This document shows positions 5,219 to 5,921 of a stretch of 5,921 bases of DNA, one piece after another. Position numbers and translations under genes: made by a program. This DNA comes from Micrococcaceae bacterium (GTDB lineage: Bacteria > Actinomycetota > Actinomycetes > Actinomycetales > Micrococcaceae): assembly GCA_003486025.1 (NCBI GenBank), contig DNHA01000352.1, forward strand, positions 1-5,921. The letters run 5' to 3'. Each line of letters begins with the position of its first letter. Within the stretch, counting starts at the first letter, position 1. Below the pieces are notes generated by a model. That model ran no database searches. It had not been told where the DNA came from and worked only from the letters and a program-made list of their open reading frames with translations.

Positions 5219-5921
5219 ACACCCCGACCATGAATGCGCCGGTAGCGCCACAGACTCCGCAACCTGCCGGTTCAAAGAAATCCATGACCATCGTGATGGC
5301 AATCCTCGGAGCGCTGATCATCCTCGGCGTCATCGCAACCTCCGCATGGCGGGCCTCAAACAGCCTGTCCACCAGCAATACCTCGCAAGCCCTGAGCACC
5401 GAGGGCATCAACGAGCTAGACGTTGAGGTGGATGCGGGAAAGTTCAATATTCTCTTCGCCGAGGTCCCCACCGCTACGTTGGATGTGCAAAGCGCGCGGG
5501 GCGGAGAGTGGAAGCTTCGCCGCGACGGGAATGCGCTGGTGGTCCGATCCCCTAATAACTGGGGCGACTGGTGCTTTACCGGTTGCGATTGGGAAGAAAA
5601 CGAGGTCGTCTTGACCCTGCCGAAATCCCTGGACAACGGTGAGCTGGATGCCAATTTGCAGATGTCCGCCGGAGAGTTTTCCGTCGACGGAAACTTCAAT
5701 GACCTTGTCATGGAGATGAGCGGCGGCACATTGGAGGCCGCAGGTTCGGCCAAGGCCCTGTTGGTGGAATTGGGAGCCGGCAAGACAGAGATCAACATGG
5801 ACAACGTACAAAGCGCAGTCTTTGATGTCTCCGCCGGGCGAATCGATACCGCGCTGACGGGTACGGCACCGGAGAATATCCAGGCTAATGTCAGCGCCGG
5901 AATGCTGCAGCTTACCTTGCC
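5215..5921 (+). CDS. Membrane-anchored DUF4097 beta-repeat protein (partial, runs off the right edge)
   Basis: The frame is open from ATG 5215 to the window end: 235 complete codons plus two bases, with no stop seen. A Pro-rich cytoplasmic tail and K21-K22 precede one membrane helix (about 24-44), predicting an N-in, C-out protein. The external part is a DUF4097-type repeat domain of short beta strands with recurring Ser/Gly-Ala/Gly-Gly turns: SAGE 151, SGGT 169, GAGK 187, SAGR 206, SAGM 227, plus an earlier DAGK near 73. The 18-21 residue spacing suits a beta-helix or solenoid. A Cys pair (C120, C124) sits in WCFTGC. An AGGA at 5204-5207, 7 bases upstream, and the ATGA overlap with the regulator stop support this start; M6 is a weaker option. 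Translational coupling to a two-component system suggests an accessory or output protein in envelope sensing, comparable to Lia/Psp-type modules. This role is inferred. Confidence 0.85.
   Translation, partial: MNTPTMNAPVAPQTPQPAGSKKSMTIVMAILGALIILGVIATSAWRASNSLSTSNTSQALSTEGINELDVEVDAGKFNILFAEVPTATLDVQSARGGEWKLRRDGNALVVRSPNNWGDWCFTGCDWEENEVVLTLPKSLDNGELDANLQMSAGEFSVDGNFNDLVMEMSGGTLEAAGSAKALLVELGAGKTEINMDNVQSAVFDVSAGRIDTALTGTAPENIQANVSAGMLQLTL
5678..5693. repeat. 16-bp perfect palindrome in the DUF4097 gene
   Basis: TTTCCGTCGACGGAAA is its own reverse complement with no spacer. It lies in the codons that follow the SAGE turn. It may be chance, or a dyad for a DNA-binding protein; nothing else in the window repeats it. 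Confidence 0.4.

Noticed and set aside
5097..5804. Minus-strand open frame of 235 codons opposite the DUF4097 gene
   Set aside because: The translation is Ser/Pro/Arg-rich without a domain, while the plus strand carries a coherent membrane helix and glycine-turn repeats.

Overview
The window looks like chromosomal DNA from a high-GC Gram-positive bacterium, most likely an actinobacterium of the Arthrobacter/Glutamicibacter (Micrococcaceae) type. This is judged from the moderately high GC, frequent GTG/TTG/leaderless-type starts, and the character of the proteins: an actinobacterial 'putative sensor' histidine kinase paired with a NarL-type regulator and a DUF4097 protein, and a GNAT protein with a CWC motif. 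The genus is an inference; no rRNA or marker gene is present.

Left part (1-1759): a minus-strand ABC-transporter operon. It begins with a family 5 (oligopeptide/dipeptide/nickel-type) lipoprotein substrate-binding protein (61-1581). A probable inner-membrane permease follows; only its ribosome binding site, TTG start and first ten codons lie in the window (29 down to 1). The 178-base divergent intergenic region (1582-1759) separates this operon from a plus-strand FadR-type GntR regulator (1760-2539). It contains a perfect CTGGT-N3-ACCAG palindrome, the classic operator form for FadR/PdhR-like regulators. The simplest reading is a local circuit in which the GntR protein senses a metabolite related to the imported solute and controls both the transporter and itself.

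Middle part (2536-3168): a minus-strand GNAT acetyltransferase that meets the GntR gene tail to tail, with the two stop codons overlapping in a shared CTAG.

Right part (3169-5921): a tightly overlapped plus-strand operon, starting after a 98-base divergent spacer. Its genes encode a four-helix membrane histidine kinase (3267-4541), a NarL/LuxR response regulator (4529-5218, 13-base overlap) and a membrane-anchored DUF4097 beta-repeat protein (5215 to beyond the window end, ATGA overlap). This is a membrane-signalling module; an envelope-stress role is inferred by analogy with Lia/Psp-type systems. The kinase start has no Shine-Dalgarno sequence and sits just downstream of a -10-like element, which suggests a leaderless mRNA. 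A strong 12-bp-stem hairpin lies inside the kinase coding sequence.

I saw no tRNA, rRNA, CRISPR array, insertion sequence, phage gene or convincing rho-independent terminator. The genes look like ordinary chromosomal accessory or regulatory functions. The most interesting points are the GntR operator with an atypical FCD metal site, the altered phosphatase motif and internal hairpin of the kinase, and the DUF4097 partner of the two-component system.
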